Shown piece after piece: positions 49,567-49,670 of a DNA stretch of 49,670 nt. The stretch's first letter is position 1. The number at the start of each line of letters is the position of its first letter. Location: the NCBI GenBank assembly GCA_035581425.1, contig DATJVP010000068.1, positions 1 to 49,670 on the forward strand. The letters are read 5' to 3'. This DNA is from DASZHJ01 sp035581425 (GTDB lineage: Bacteria; Pseudomonadota; Alphaproteobacteria; ATCC43930; CGMCC-115725). The notes below the pieces were generated by a model, which ran no database searches, had not been told where the DNA came from, and was given only the letters and a program-made list of their open reading frames with translations. Both the position numbers and the translations under genes were made by a program.

Positions 49567-49670
49567 TCAGGAGGCGGGCTTGCCGCAGTCGCGCGGCGTG
49601 ATGCCCTTTTCCTTCGCGTAGGCGAGTGCGGACTCCTTGTACATCTCCGTCAGCATGTCGCGGTCGGGCT
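49567..49670 (-). CDS. ABC transporter substrate-binding protein, C-terminal end (cut by window end)
   Basis: The last ~34 codons of a protein on the minus strand, ending in a TGA at 49567-49569. The visible end includes ESALAYAKEKGITPRDCGKP, a charged helix with a late Cys, as in periplasmic solute-binding proteins of Liv-type systems. The identity is inferred from the LivF-like gene next to it. The remainder lies outside the window. Confidence 0.55.
   Translation of the reverse strand, partial: PDRDMLTEMYKESALAYAKEKGITPRDCGKPAS

Overview
This GC-rich window (codons ending mostly in G or C) reads as ordinary chromosome of an alphaproteobacterium. Indicators are the complete System I cytochrome c maturation operon ccmABCDEFGHI, an NAD-dependent fdsGBACD formate dehydrogenase, an IalB-family protein, a LapG-like transglutaminase-fold protease, and a MarR protein of the LdtR-like type. 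I cannot name the genus. There is no phage, insertion sequence, CRISPR array or rRNA; one tRNA-Ala(CGC) is present. About 58 protein genes are called, two of them cut by the window ends.

Layout. 1-6.8 kb: amidase tail, a TPR membrane protein, a two-subunit molybdenum hydroxylase of the IorAB type, an aromatic-acid-type MFS transporter and a PuuE/PgdA-like deacetylase, together looking like a catabolic cluster for an N-containing substrate. 7-12.8 kb: small membrane proteins, an orphan Hcp, a metallophosphoesterase, a 55-aa protein coupled to a CBS-domain protein, a MarR plus receiver-only regulator pair, and an OmpA-domain protein. 13-18.8 kb: a TonB/TolA-like protein, a secreted SUMF1-fold protein, an EmrAB-type efflux operon with its divergent TetR repressor, and a solitary DUF2384 antitoxin-like gene. 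19-28.2 kb: a secreted unknown, tRNA-Ala, yggT, folD, a LysR gene and fdsGBACD, a C1/formate block. 28.2-37.8 kb: housekeeping and accessory genes (argG, M48 protease, arsC-like, DUF1003, rlmN, GST, IalB, quinone oxidoreductase, LapG-like protease, DinB, GNAT). 37.8-39.5 kb: a long-chain acyl-CoA ligase. 39.9-47 kb: the ccm operon. 47.4 kb to the end: a PaaK-like CoA ligase and branched-chain amino-acid-type ABC transporter genes.

How the genes work together. FolD makes and uses formyl-tetrahydrofolate one-carbon units, and FdsGBA oxidises formate to CO2 with NAD+; FdsC and FdsD serve its molybdenum cofactor and assembly. The nine Ccm proteins export haem, chaperone it, and ligate it to reduced apocytochrome c in the periplasm. 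EmrA and EmrB pump drugs, and the TetR gene and emrA share a back-to-back promoter flanked by two matching palindromes.

The least explained DNA lies between the CoA ligase and ccmA (46991-47377). It holds two strong hairpins with the same G6AAT loop, one followed by a T-tract on the minus strand, and one copy of a 46-bp repeat whose other copy is at 36.5 kb. It is the best candidate here for an undescribed small RNA or leader element. No clear-cut new multi-gene system was found.
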